From NCBI GenBank assembly GCA_964388955.1, contig CAYMCO010000004.1, positions 1-64,000 on the forward strand: a stretch of DNA of 64,000 nt, written 5' to 3'. A program made the position numbers and the translations under genes. The notes under the pieces are model-generated. The model worked only from the letters and a program-made list of their open reading frames with translations, was not told where the DNA came from and searched no databases. The stretch is from CAYMCO01 sp964388955. GTDB lineage: Bacteria; Chloroflexota; Anaerolineae; Anaerolineales; E44-bin32. Positions 15,910 through 25,653 of this stretch are shown here, piece by piece. The first letter of the stretch is position 1. Every line of letters starts with the position of its first letter.

Positions 15910-18900
15910 ATGAAGGACATTCCGGAAGAGGAGAAGGGGAAGGGGGATGCCGGCTTCCCTGAGCCGGATCAGGATGAAGATGCGCTGAGCCGCTTTCGCC
16001 GCCTGATCGACGAAACCCCCATGGATACAGCGGCCTCCGAAGGTGGAAAGCTTCCAGAGACTCCCGACCGGCACCCCACCGGCGACCCGGAGGAGACCGG
16101 GGGCTGGATGGCGGATACCATCTCTCGATTGGAGAGAGAAGAGGAAGCCTCCGGGCACCCGGGTGGGGAGGTCGACTCGGACCAAGGGACATACGCCCAT
16201 TCGGATGCAGCCGGTGAACCCGTCCAAGAACCCTCATCGTCGGGCGATCAGCCGCCGAACCGGCCCGCTCCCCAAGAAGCAGTTGAAACCCAACATCCAC
16301 AACCCGCGGCGGATATCTCAATTCAGCCTGACGGCCCTGATGAGGGCCCGGAGAGACCGGAGCAAACCGCAGCTCACGAGTCGATTGAATCTGATCTCCC
16401 CCGGCCAGAGCCAGAAGCGGATACTTCGTCCATACCGAGTTCCCCAGAAGGGCTAGACGACCAGGCGACCATCCCCGCCGGCACGAGGAGTCCACCCGAT
16501 TCTCCTTCCGTGCCCCATCCCGAGCCCTCGATCAGCCCGATGGAGGAGCTCGAGACTCCTGTGTCCGCGGCCACCACCCGGCGACATTCGCCTGAGGATG
16601 AGCCCCCCTGGGAACCGCAAGCGGGGCCCACCCTCCCTCCGACCGCCGCCGGCCCGGAGCCTCCGGGCGCCTCAGAGGACGAATTCGTGACGCCGGTGCG
16701 TGCTACGGCCAAACCGGAAACTCCGCCAGCCCACCGCGATCAGCCTCCGGCCGGGTGGGGCCTCCAGGCGGAGCATCTTCCCAATCGGGTGCCGGAACGC
16801 GATCTCGGCGCGACCCAAGTCTCGCCCGCGGCGTATTTTCCCCGGCGAGGCGGCGATCGACCAGCGCCTCCTCGGGGCGGTGCCCGCGCCTCGCGTCTGA
16901 TGGGTTTCGGCGGATGCCTGATCCGTATGGGCATCTTGGGTTTGTTCGGCGTGCTGGCGCTGCTGTTGGCCCTGGCCTCCCTGGGGATCTATGAGTACTT
17001 TGCACTCGCGGCCACCTTGCCCCCAGTGGAGGACCTGCAAGCGAAGGCGGCCCAGTTCGAGACCAGCCGCATCCTGGATCGTAATGGCAACGAACTCTAC
17101 GAGATCATCGATCCGCAGGCCGGCCGCCGCACTTATATGCCCTTGGACCAGATTTCCCCCTACATGATCGCGGCCACCGTCGCGGTCGAAGACGCCCAGT
17201 TCTACAGCCATCCCGGCTTCGACTTGCGCGCCATTACGCGGGCCATCTGGCAGAATCTTCAAGGCGGAGAAACCGTCTCGGGCGCTTCGACAATCACCCA
17301 GCAGATCGCTCGCAATCTGCTCTTCGATCCCGAGGAGAGATCCCAGCGCACCGCCCTGCGGAAGGTGCGCGAGATCCTGCTGGCAGCGGAGATCACACGC
17401 CGCTATACCAAGGATGAGATCCTGGAGCTCTATCTGAACCAATGGTACTTCGGCAACCTGGCCTATGGAGTTGAAGCCGCGGCGCAGACCTACTTCCACA
17501 CATCGGCGGAGCATCTGACGCTAGCCCAAGCTTCCTTCCTGGCAGGGCTTGTCCAAGCGCCGTCGGTCTACGACATATTCTCCAACCGGGAAGCGACGCT
17601 CAACCGGCATCGCCAGGTGCTTGCAGCGATGGTCCTGACCAGCCAGGAGCAGGGCTGCATATATGTCAGCACCTCCCAAAGCCCCATTTGCGTTTCGCCG
17701 GAAGAAGCCGGCGCGGCAGCTGCCGCGATCGCCGATTACCCCTTCGAACCGGCTTTCACGGCCATCCGCTTTCCCCACTGGGTCAACTACATCAGGGCGC
17801 AATTGGAGACGCTTTTCGATCCACAAACCATCTATCGCTCGGGATTCACCATCTATACCACGCTCGATCCCTACCTGCAGGAACAGGCCCAGAGCCTGGT
17901 GAAGGACCAAGTGGCGGACCTGGCGGAGGAACACCATGTGTCCAACGGGGCGCTCGTGGCTTTGCGGCCCGGCACCGGCGAGATTCTGGCCATGGTCGGC
18001 TCCCCGAACTACTTCGATGAATCCATCGCCGGTCAGATCAATATGGCGATCGAACCCCGCCAACCGGGCTCGTCGATCAAACCGCTCACGTACACCGCCG
18101 CCTTCGAGAAGGGCTGGACTCCTGCCACGTTGATCTGGGATGTCCCTTCAGAATTCCCACCCTCCGGAGACCCGAACGACCCCCGGGACCCGTATAAGCC
18201 CGTCAACTATGACGAGCGTTTCCACGGCCCGGTGCTCGTCCGGACAGCCCTCGCCAACTCCTACAACGTGCCGGCGGTCAAGACGCTCGATTTCGTGGGC
18301 ATCTACGACGACCCATCCACGCCGCAGGAGGAGGGGCTGATCTCCTTCGCCGAGCGCATGGGGATCACGACCCTGACTCGCGATGACTACGGCCTCTCAC
18401 TCACCCTGGGAGGTGGCGATGTCACGTTGCTCGAACTGACCTCCGCCTTCGGCAACTTTGCCACCAACGGTGTGCGAATGCCGCCCTATGGCATCAGCCG
18501 TATTGTGGACCATACTGGAGAAGTCGTGTACGAATACGAGCTTCCTGAGGGTGCACAGGTGATCCGGCCGGAGCACGCTTTCCTGATCACATCCATTCTA
18601 TCCGACAATGCGGCTCGCACCCCGGCTTTCGGCCCCAATTCCGCTCTGAACCTACCCTTCGCGGCTGCAGCAAAGACGGGAACCACAAACGACTTCCGGG
18701 ACAACTGGACCCTGGGATACACGCCGGATGTAGCGGTCGGCGTATGGGTAGGCAACGCGGACTACACGCCGATGAAGGACACTTCGGGCCTGACTGGAGC
18801 GGCGCCCATCTGGAATGCGTACATGCGCCTCGCTATCGACCACCTGGTTGGAGGCCAGCCGACACCCTTTACACGCCCCCCGGGAATCGTTGAGCACGCG

Positions 18901-19647
18901 ATTTGCGCGATTTCCGGGACTGAGCCTTCGAAGTGGTGCCCATCCCATCGGGTGGAATTCTTCACCCAGGACCAGCAGCCGCTGCCGGAGGAGGCGGATC
19001 TATGGAAAGAGGTTTGGGTCGACAGCTACTCCCTGGAGCTGGCGTCCGCCGATTGCCCTGATTTCGCGATCGAGAAATTGGGCCTCGATATCGAGGACCG
19101 CTGGGGTCGCCGGTGGGTTCGCAAGACCAAGGACGGGAAGGAGTGGGCGGACCGCATGGGATTCTCCAAAGACGAGCTCTTCCTGGTGCCCGACCGGTTG
19201 TGCTCCACCGACAGCCCCAGGCCGATCCTGAGCTTCGCCACCCCCGATGAGGGCGCGCTCATCGACGCCGGGCCGCTGGTCATCACCGGCCAGGCAGCCG
19301 CCACCGACCTGTTCGACCGCTGGACATTGGAGTACGGCTTGAGCTATAACCCCGAGGAATGGGTTGAACTCGTAGATAGCGATGATCCTGTCAAAAACGT
19401 CGACGAGCTCTACGAATGGGACCTGGAAGAGGTCCCCAACGGTCAGGTCACCTTGCGCCTCACAGTGAAAGGGGAAAACGATGGTGAGGCCGCGAAGCAC
19501 CTGCACTTGCGTCTGCAGCTGCCCACGCCGACCCCCACGCCCTCTCCCACACCCACTCCCACACCGACGCCCGAGCCGACCAGCACGCCCACTCCCACAT
19601 CCACTTCGTCGCCGACCCCCAGCGAGACACCCACGGCAACACCCTGA
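15910..19647 (+). CDS. Class A penicillin-binding protein (PBP1A type) with long disordered cytoplasmic head
   Basis: A 1245-residue bifunctional peptidoglycan synthase. Residues 1-330 are acidic, Pro-rich and probably disordered in the cytoplasm. One membrane helix is at ~335-365 (LGLFGVLALLLALASLGI). The GT51 glycosyltransferase domain follows (VEDAQFYSHPGFD, GASTITQQIARNLL), then the transpeptidase domain with PGSSIKP holding the Ser-x-x-Lys and KTGTTNDFRDNW holding the KTG motif. After the catalytic part comes a beta-rich domain and a Thr-Pro/Ser-Pro tail of about 40 residues, which may span the envelope or be glycosylated. It is flanked by MaoC and a methylase-like gene and appears monocistronic. 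Confidence 0.93.
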   Translation: MKDIPEEEKGKGDAGFPEPDQDEDALSRFRRLIDETPMDTAASEGGKLPETPDRHPTGDPEETGGWMADTISRLEREEEASGHPGGEVDSDQGTYAHSDAAGEPVQEPSSSGDQPPNRPAPQEAVETQHPQPAADISIQPDGPDEGPERPEQTAAHESIESDLPRPEPEADTSSIPSSPEGLDDQATIPAGTRSPPDSPSVPHPEPSISPMEELETPVSAATTRRHSPEDEPPWEPQAGPTLPPTAAGPEPPGASEDEFVTPVRATAKPETPPAHRDQPPAGWGLQAEHLPNRVPERDLGATQVSPAAYFPRRGGDRPAPPRGGARASRLMGFGGCLIRMGILGLFGVLALLLALASLGIYEYFALAATLPPVEDLQAKAAQFETSRILDRNGNELYEIIDPQAGRRTYMPLDQISPYMIAATVAVEDAQFYSHPGFDLRAITRAIWQNLQGGETVSGASTITQQIARNLLFDPEERSQRTALRKVREILLAAEITRRYTKDEILELYLNQWYFGNLAYGVEAAAQTYFHTSAEHLTLAQASFLAGLVQAPSVYDIFSNREATLNRHRQVLAAMVLTSQEQGCIYVSTSQSPICVSPEEAGAAAAAIADYPFEPAFTAIRFPHWVNYIRAQLETLFDPQTIYRSGFTIYTTLDPYLQEQAQSLVKDQVADLAEEHHVSNGALVALRPGTGEILAMVGSPNYFDESIAGQINMAIEPRQPGSSIKPLTYTAAFEKGWTPATLIWDVPSEFPPSGDPNDPRDPYKPVNYDERFHGPVLVRTALANSYNVPAVKTLDFVGIYDDPSTPQEEGLISFAERMGITTLTRDDYGLSLTLGGGDVTLLELTSAFGNFATNGVRMPPYGISRIVDHTGEVVYEYELPEGAQVIRPEHAFLITSILSDNAARTPAFGPNSALNLPFAAAAKTGTTNDFRDNWTLGYTPDVAVGVWVGNADYTPMKDTSGLTGAAPIWNAYMRLAIDHLVGGQPTPFTRPPGIVEHAICAISGTEPSKWCPSHRVEFFTQDQQPLPEEADLWKEVWVDSYSLELASADCPDFAIEKLGLDIEDRWGRRWVRKTKDGKEWADRMGFSKDELFLVPDRLCSTDSPRPILSFATPDEGALIDAGPLVITGQAAATDLFDRWTLEYGLSYNPEEWVELVDSDDPVKNVDELYEWDLEEVPNGQVTLRLTVKGENDGEAAKHLHLRLQLPTPTPTPSPTPTPTPTPEPTSTPTPTSTSSPTPSETPTATP

Positions 19648-19670
19648 TCATCCGAGGGAGCCGCCGTGCG

Positions 19671-21890
19671 CTACAGCAACGGCATTTGAGAATCCTGGCT
19701 CTCCGGTGGATCCAAGGCCAACCGGTCGGGCAGATTCTCACGCCTCAACGTGCTGTCCTCCGCCAGCCGCCGAACGTGCCGATACTTGAGCACCCGCACG
19801 CCATCTCTGAGCCATGCGCGCACCCGCCCGTCTCGCCGCGCTTTCTCCGCCACCAAGGAGGCTCGGCCGCCAGGCATCACCAAAGTGAGTCCATCCCGCT
19901 CTCCCTCTTCGAGCGCGCTTCCAAACGTTGCGGTTTCCTGCACCCGGAAGCGGTAGGCGCGCCCGCCAGATGGAGAGTTCCACACCAGCTCTCCCCCCCG
20001 CTCGACGTCGAACCCCAAGCGATCCCCCATGGCAACCAGCAGTCGGTGCATCTCTCGAGCATCCGCCTCCCGAACCGCGCGTTGATCCTGTTCCCTGAGA
20101 CGCCAAATGCCTCGTTCAGGATCCTCCTCAGCGTAGGAACTCAAGCACGCCTGCACGAAGCGCCGCTCGGGGGTCAGCATACCCCGCATTTGGGCGCAAA
20201 TCGCGCCGTCCACGTGGGGGAAGGTCACCTCATTCTGCTGGCGCAACAGTGACAGCACTGTGCGCTCCACCCGGTCCGCCAGAGGCAGTGGGGCGCCCCT
20301 TGGTCTTGAAAGCCAATAGATTCCCCTCTCAGCCTCCACGTTCTGATCCATCCGCTTGAAGATCCCCCTATCAGAGAGCGTGGCTTCAAGCAGGCCGCCG
20401 ATGTTGGCGATGGTTTGACTGCCATCTTGCTGCCACAGGGCCGAGATCCCCCTGCTTCCAGCCAGACTCGACCACGCGGCGGCATGCAGCACTGCGTAGG
20501 GCGTTGGCTCGCCTCGCCGGTGAAGCGTCTCCACCATTGCGGACTGCAACTGATCCCCGACGTCCTTCCCGTCGGAGGATCCCTGACCGCCGGCCGCCTG
20601 CCAGCGCACGGCGGCGGTCTCGGTATCCGGGCGGAATGCCCGCCCGGTCATCGCAAATCCAGCCCGCTCAAAGCCGGCGACTGCGGCCGCGAGAAACCCC
20701 GGATCCGCCTCAACGATGAGCGACAGTACAGGGGCATCGCGACCCATGGCTGATCGCACCTGATCCAAGACCGTGCGAAAAGCCCCCGCTGTCCAAGCCC
20801 AATCGTACCGCCGACGGGCGAGTGAGGCCTTGATCGCCGCGGCCGCCTCCCGGCCCCAAAGCCAGGCGGACCACAAGACGGACAGGCTCCAATAGGCAGG
20901 GTTCGGGCGGGGCACGGTCGTCACCACTCGCTCGATTTCCCCCGGACGCAATTCCAAGACAAGATCGCGGACAGAACCCGGGAAGACCATCACCCCCCCC
21001 GGATCAGGGGACTCCCCCCGGGACCATTCGCCCAGTGGAATGCCTGACCCCGGCAACGCCCAATCCTCGACAGCCGCCTCCATCGCCCGCCATACATTCA
21101 TCTCACGGTATCGGGATGAGGCGATCAGTTGCCTGGGTCTTTGGCGGCCCTCTGCGTGGGACCAGAGCGCATTCGCGGCGTCCAAGGCCGAGAGGATCAA
21201 AGCGCGTGCCGCTGCGAGAGGTCTTCCGCTCAGATCCACTTGATCGAGTTTGTTGATTACAGTCATCAAGGCATACAGCGCTCTGACCGGATACACCGCC
21301 AACGCCGCCTCCGCATGGCGCCGGTAGGGATCACCCGGAGGGGCAACTGCGTCCAGCGCAAGCGCGTGCTGGAGACCGCGCCCGGCATAGGATATGGCGC
21401 GCTGGCTATCCTCAAGCGAGGTCGGCTCCTCACCGCTGTGCTGGCACTGCGGGCAGCGATATCCTTTCAGGACCGGACGCTCCAACTCCCGGTCCCATAT
21501 GAAGTAATCTCCAATCACTTGTGCGCCGCAGCGTGCGCACACCGTCTGATATAGATCCAGCACGTATGGCTCCAGCCGGCCACCATCTTTGCGCAGCGAG
21601 GCCAGGGCCGCCAGCGCGGATTGAAGCTCCTCTGCCCGAAACGGGTTCAGCGTATGCTGCAGAATGAAACGAGTGATGGGGTTGTTCACCGCCACCAGAA
21701 CCGAACACCCCGACCGGGCTGCCTCGCGCACCAGCCTGGGTGAGGCGCCGAAGGGGTCCAGGAGCGAGGCTCCCTCGATCCCCGCATCCCGAAGCAGACT
21801 CGCCACCGACCCCTCCATCAGCGGCGGAAGGAAGCGATGCAGCGGCTCAAGCTGCTGCGGTGGAAGTCCACAGGGGAAAGGAATGTCCAT
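19671..21890 (-). CDS. Degenerate DNA-methylase-like protein (DUF1156-related?) with zinc ribbon
   Basis: A 739-residue protein. An N-terminal motif SLLDPFGASPRLVREA with VAVNNPITRF resembles the FxGxG SAM motif I and motif II of N6-adenine/N4-cytosine methylases. A four-Cys ribbon follows (CARCGA ... CPQCQH, residues ~125-165). Where DPPY would be expected there is TTVPRPNPAYWSL, so the catalytic motif is altered. The C-terminal third has no recognised domain. The ATG at 21890 begins the homologous part; a TATACT -10 at 21903-21898 lies only 7 bases ahead of it. No restriction enzyme gene is nearby. It could be a methylase relative that binds but does not modify nucleic acid. Confidence 0.5.
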   Translation of the reverse strand: MDIPFPCGLPPQQLEPLHRFLPPLMEGSVASLLRDAGIEGASLLDPFGASPRLVREAARSGCSVLVAVNNPITRFILQHTLNPFRAEELQSALAALASLRKDGGRLEPYVLDLYQTVCARCGAQVIGDYFIWDRELERPVLKGYRCPQCQHSGEEPTSLEDSQRAISYAGRGLQHALALDAVAPPGDPYRRHAEAALAVYPVRALYALMTVINKLDQVDLSGRPLAAARALILSALDAANALWSHAEGRQRPRQLIASSRYREMNVWRAMEAAVEDWALPGSGIPLGEWSRGESPDPGGVMVFPGSVRDLVLELRPGEIERVVTTVPRPNPAYWSLSVLWSAWLWGREAAAAIKASLARRRYDWAWTAGAFRTVLDQVRSAMGRDAPVLSLIVEADPGFLAAAVAGFERAGFAMTGRAFRPDTETAAVRWQAAGGQGSSDGKDVGDQLQSAMVETLHRRGEPTPYAVLHAAAWSSLAGSRGISALWQQDGSQTIANIGGLLEATLSDRGIFKRMDQNVEAERGIYWLSRPRGAPLPLADRVERTVLSLLRQQNEVTFPHVDGAICAQMRGMLTPERRFVQACLSSYAEEDPERGIWRLREQDQRAVREADAREMHRLLVAMGDRLGFDVERGGELVWNSPSGGRAYRFRVQETATFGSALEEGERDGLTLVMPGGRASLVAEKARRDGRVRAWLRDGVRVLKYRHVRRLAEDSTLRRENLPDRLALDPPESQDSQMPLL

Positions 21891-22021
21891 TGCCTTCAGT
21901 ATACGGCAAGTCAAAGGCGGCTGGGAATGCGCCCTCGCCGGATGTACCTCACGGTATACTCTGAGACGTCCCACTTTGACCCCGGAGATGAGCCGCGAAA
22001 TCCACAATAGGAGCATCCCGC

Positions 22022-23164
22022 ATGCCTGCCATCCCGATCGCTGAATTTGAGAGCCGCATGCCCGACCTGCTGGGATTGCTGCGGCAAATGGTAGAGATCG
22101 AGTCCCCGACCACGGATAAGGCCGCGGTGGACAGGCTCGGATTGTGGTTTGGGGACCAAATGACGCGCATGGGCGCGGAAGTGCGCCGCTATGGACAGAG
22201 CGCTGTGGGCGACCACTTGCTCGGCCGCTGGGGAGAGGGCGAGGGAGGGATTCTGATCCTGGGGCATATGGATACCGTGCATCCTTTGGGCTCTGCAGCG
22301 AGAATGCCATGGCGTGAGGAAGGTGGGCGCATTTGCGGCCCCGGGGTCTTGGATATGAAGGCCGGCCTCGCCTTGTCGCTCATCGCGCTGCGAGCGCTGG
22401 GGGATGCCGGCACGCTGCCAAACCAGCGGATCAGCCTGCTATGCACCTCGGACGAGGAAACCGGCAGCGTCACATCACGCGCCCTCATCGAAGATCTGGC
22501 CCTTGCGCATTCTCTAGTCCTGGTCGTCGAGCCTGCCTTGCCCGACGGATCGCTCAAGACCTGGCGCAAGGGGATCGGAGAGTTCCATCTGCGAGCCCGC
22601 GGTCGGGCGTCGCACGCGGGGGGCGACCCTGAAAACGGTGTCAACGCGATTATCGAAATGAGCCACCAAATCCGGCGCCTGGTGCAGGTGGCGGACGATC
22701 AACTGGGCACGACGGTCAATGTGGGAGTAATCCGGGGCGGCGTGCGTCCCAACGTCGTGCCCGAATCGTGCACCATGAAAGTGGATATCCGCATTAGGGA
22801 TCCGCAAGAGCAGCTGCGCGTTGAGCAAGAACTGGCGGGCCTGAGCCCCGCGCTCGAAGGCGCGGAGCTCACGGTCTCTGGCGGATGGAACCGCCCACCG
22901 ATGCCGCGGTCCCCGGTGATCGCCGAAGCCTTCGCCAGAGCGAAAACCATCGCCGCCGGCCTGGGCATCGCGCTCGGCGAGGGTGGCACGGGGGGAGGCT
23001 CCGATGCTAATTTCGTCGCGCCGCTGGACGTGCCGCTGTTGGATGGCCTGGGGGCCATCGGGGGAGGAGCGCATTCGGCGCGCGAATACGTCATCCGGGA
23101 TGAACTACCCTCCCGGGCGGCCCTGCTGGCCGCGGTGATCAGCCAATGGCAATCAGCGGTTTAG
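22022..23164 (+). CDS. M20-family metallopeptidase (carboxypeptidase G2 type)
   Basis: A 380-residue zinc hydrolase. Metal-site motifs are GHMDTVHP (residues ~79-86), LDMKAGLALS with the bridging Asp, and the catalytic Glu pair in TSDEETGS (residues ~143-150). A dimerisation domain sits at ~180-290 (GRASHAGGDPENGVNA). The family removes C-terminal or N-acyl amino acids, such as glutamate from folates, or acts as an acetylornithine/succinyl-diaminopimelate deacylase. It is predicted cytoplasmic and stands alone; its end overlaps the convergent zincin gene by 12 bases. Confidence 0.9.
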   Translation: MPAIPIAEFESRMPDLLGLLRQMVEIESPTTDKAAVDRLGLWFGDQMTRMGAEVRRYGQSAVGDHLLGRWGEGEGGILILGHMDTVHPLGSAARMPWREEGGRICGPGVLDMKAGLALSLIALRALGDAGTLPNQRISLLCTSDEETGSVTSRALIEDLALAHSLVLVVEPALPDGSLKTWRKGIGEFHLRARGRASHAGGDPENGVNAIIEMSHQIRRLVQVADDQLGTTVNVGVIRGGVRPNVVPESCTMKVDIRIRDPQEQLRVEQELAGLSPALEGAELTVSGGWNRPPMPRSPVIAEAFARAKTIAAGLGIALGEGGTGGGSDANFVAPLDVPLLDGLGAIGGGAHSAREYVIRDELPSRAALLAAVISQWQSAV

Positions 23165-24400
23165 CGCCGCCTGCAGGTCCGAGAACTTATCCATCGATGC
23201 CATCAGGCGCAGAAACTGCCTCGGATTCTGCAGCCGATCCCACAGGCTGCGGACGGCCGCCCCGACCGGATCCTCACCGGCCGCGCCGCCGGGCTCATCG
23301 GCATATGCCCCGTAGAAAGCGAAGTACGCCTGGTTGAGCTTTCGGATGTGATAGCCATGCTCCCAGAACACCTGGCGGCGGGCCTCCATATATGATTCAG
23401 CCTCCGCTATCTCGCCCAGCGCCAGAAGGCGGTCCACAGTGACGCGCGTTTTGCGCATCTCAGCCCGGAAATCAAAAGTGGGCCCCTCGCTTTCCTGCGA
23501 CTCCTCCGATTCAGATGGGGGTGGCGGCAGGTAAGCAGGGTAGTATCGCCCCAAGGCCATGCGACCGAGTTCCCGCCCCAAGAGTGAGGCCACCGTCTCA
23601 TTCATGGTGCGCAATTCCGGGCTGGTGCTGTAATTGAGACCAAGCGGATGGAACGCCAGATAATTGTGCACCCACTCGTGGACGATGGTCTCGACAACCC
23701 AGCTGACAGCGCTGGTTTCCTGAATCATGGTCGGATAGGTTCCCAACCCTCCGATGGGCACCACCAGCGCCGATAGACCGGTCCCTCTTTCCACCTGCTC
23801 CTCGAGCCTGATCTGCTCTCCGACGCTCAGCCCTGGGTTCAGCTGCACATTGGCCTCCTGACGGATCACATCCCGGGGGGAGACAATCAGCGCCAGCGGG
23901 GTGCGGCTGAAATGAAAGGCGACTGGTGGAAGCACCTCCCCGGCGAAATCCAGGCCGGCATCCGCCAATATGACGGAGACTTGCTCAGCCAGCACGCTTT
24001 CTGCTGTGGATTGAATCTGGGATAGGCGCCGCTGGACATCGGACAGCTTTGCCTGGGTGCCCTGCGCCTCGGCTTCCGGGTTCTCGATGGCGGGATCGCC
24101 AAAAATCTCATTCACACGGGCTTCCAGCGTGGAGGCCTCGCGGGCCAGACCAAAATACTCAAGCACCAGAGACGTGCGGGCCTCGGGGGCCAGATGGCCG
24201 CCGGCCCGCAAAGTGTATTGGCTGAATTTGATCGCCAGCGCGTCTGCGGTCCAGCCCAAGAATTCAAATTCGTGGGCGCGCGTATACCGTTGCACCCGCT
24301 GGCTGGCCTCCACCATCGGCACCCCGCTGGCGGCCAAAGAGACCGTCACGACGACCAGCACCAGCCCGCGCCACAGCCAAACGAGGATAGTTCGCGCCAT
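23153..24400 (-). CDS. Membrane-anchored zincin-like metallopeptidase
   Basis: A 415-residue protein with an N-terminal hydrophobic signal anchor (TILVWLWRGLVLVVVTVSLAA). The motif TIVHEWVHNYLAF (near residue 230) is a HExxH zinc site, and a downstream Glu is available in MNETVASLLGRELG, as in gluzincins. The region between anchor and active site is helical. It is probably exported and acts outside the membrane. No closer family is recognised. Promoter and start lie back-to-back with those of the epimerase gene. Confidence 0.68.
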   Translation of the reverse strand: MARTILVWLWRGLVLVVVTVSLAASGVPMVEASQRVQRYTRAHEFEFLGWTADALAIKFSQYTLRAGGHLAPEARTSLVLEYFGLAREASTLEARVNEIFGDPAIENPEAEAQGTQAKLSDVQRRLSQIQSTAESVLAEQVSVILADAGLDFAGEVLPPVAFHFSRTPLALIVSPRDVIRQEANVQLNPGLSVGEQIRLEEQVERGTGLSALVVPIGGLGTYPTMIQETSAVSWVVETIVHEWVHNYLAFHPLGLNYSTSPELRTMNETVASLLGRELGRMALGRYYPAYLPPPPSESEESQESEGPTFDFRAEMRKTRVTVDRLLALGEIAEAESYMEARRQVFWEHGYHIRKLNQAYFAFYGAYADEPGGAAGEDPVGAAVRSLWDRLQNPRQFLRLMASMDKFSDLQAALNR

Positions 24401-24465
24401 GTCGCCCACTCTCATGCGAGCATAATACCAAGCGGTTTCGCCTTGTCAATGCCGCCCCCCGCCTA

Positions 24466-24474
24466 TGCTATAAT
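24466..24474 (+). promoter_or_regulatory. Extended -10 promoter of the epimerase gene
   Basis: TGCTATAAT at 24466-24474 with TTGTCA at 24443-24448 (20-base spacing, too long for a good -35). The expected start of transcription is about 45 bases before the ATG at 24525. Confidence 0.5.
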
Positions 24475-24524
24475 CCAGGCCTCAAAAGGACTTTGGGCCA
24501 CTATCTTACCGGTCAGAGAGCGCC

Positions 24525-25460
24525 ATGAATTTTCTGGTGACAGGCGCGGCGGGTTTCCTGGGAGCCGCCTTGTGCAATCGCCTGGTCCGCGAGGGCCATC
24601 AGGTCCGCGGATTGGACGACTTATCCGCGGGCGATCCCAGCCGCCTGCAAGGCGATGTGCTATTGACCCGCGGGGACGTCAGCGACCGGCCGAAGCTGTG
24701 GACACTGCTCCAGAATATAGATTGCGTCTATCATCTGGCGGCGCGTGTGTCGGTGCCCGAATCCGTTCTATACCCTCGCGAATACAACGCCGTGAACGTT
24801 GGCGGGACCGTGAGCGTGATGGAGGCAATGCGCGACGTCGGCGTGCAGCGTGTGGTCTTCATCTCCTCCGGCGCGATCTACGGGGACCAAGGGGCCCAAC
24901 CGCTCACGGAAGACACCCGACCCGATCCGCGCTCGCCCTACGCAGTATCGAAACTGGCTGCAGAGCATTACACCCATACCATTGGGGCGCTCTGGGGGAT
25001 TGAGACCGTTTCGCTGCGGGTGTTTAACGCCTATGGCCCTGGCCAGCAGCTCCCGGCCGCCCATCCACCTGTCGTCCCGCACTTTCTCCGCCAGACCGCT
25101 CGGTCAGGAACCCTCGTCATCCATGGCTCAGGCAGACAAACCCGGGATTTTGTGTATGTAGACGACGTCATAGAGGCGATGGTGGCCGCCTCCACAGCCC
25201 CGGCCGTAAACCGCAGAGTGATCAACGTGGGCAGCGGAGTCGAGACCAGCATCAGGGACCTGGCGCAGTTGGTCATCGAAGCCGTTGGCAGGCCCGCGGA
25301 ATGGATCTTCAAAGAGGATTTGGACGCGGGGCCCTCCCACATGTGCGCCGATATCCAATTGGCTCGCCGGAAGCTCGGATACCAACCGCACGTCGCGTTG
25401 GAACAAGGTCTCGAGCGCATGATTCGTCAAGATCCGCGTTTCAATCCGGCCTCGGATTGA
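24525..25460 (+). CDS. NAD-dependent nucleotide-sugar epimerase/dehydratase
   Basis: A 311-residue extended short-chain dehydrogenase. The NAD-binding GAAGFLGAAL is at residues ~7-16, the catalytic YAVSK with its Tyr and Lys at ~140, and a C-terminal substrate region with TRDFVYVDDVIEAM. Most like UDP-glucose 4-epimerases. It would act in the cytoplasm on a UDP or dTDP sugar for surface polysaccharide. No glycosyltransferases are adjacent, so the sugar is not indicated. Confidence 0.88.
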   Translation: MNFLVTGAAGFLGAALCNRLVREGHQVRGLDDLSAGDPSRLQGDVLLTRGDVSDRPKLWTLLQNIDCVYHLAARVSVPESVLYPREYNAVNVGGTVSVMEAMRDVGVQRVVFISSGAIYGDQGAQPLTEDTRPDPRSPYAVSKLAAEHYTHTIGALWGIETVSLRVFNAYGPGQQLPAAHPPVVPHFLRQTARSGTLVIHGSGRQTRDFVYVDDVIEAMVAASTAPAVNRRVINVGSGVETSIRDLAQLVIEAVGRPAEWIFKEDLDAGPSHMCADIQLARRKLGYQPHVALEQGLERMIRQDPRFNPASD

Positions 25461-25653
25461 CGTCCAATGATCCGCATGCCCTGGCGAAATGGAATTCCTC
25501 TTTCGGCAGGGCCGGCGACCAGAAGCGCCTCACAGGCCGACGCGGTTTATCGCTGCGGTCTCTCCGGCCTGAGCGGACCCCATGGCTCCCCGCGGCCCCA
25601 AAGAGAGCCGCGTGCCCATCAAGTCTCTTGCCTCACCCCACGCTCGAGTTACA

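Noticed and set aside
15198..15920. 241-codon N-terminal extension of the GH63-like frame
   Set aside because: It lies opposite the MaoC gene, which has a strong ribosome binding site and intact family motifs; the extension has no domain and is a shadow.
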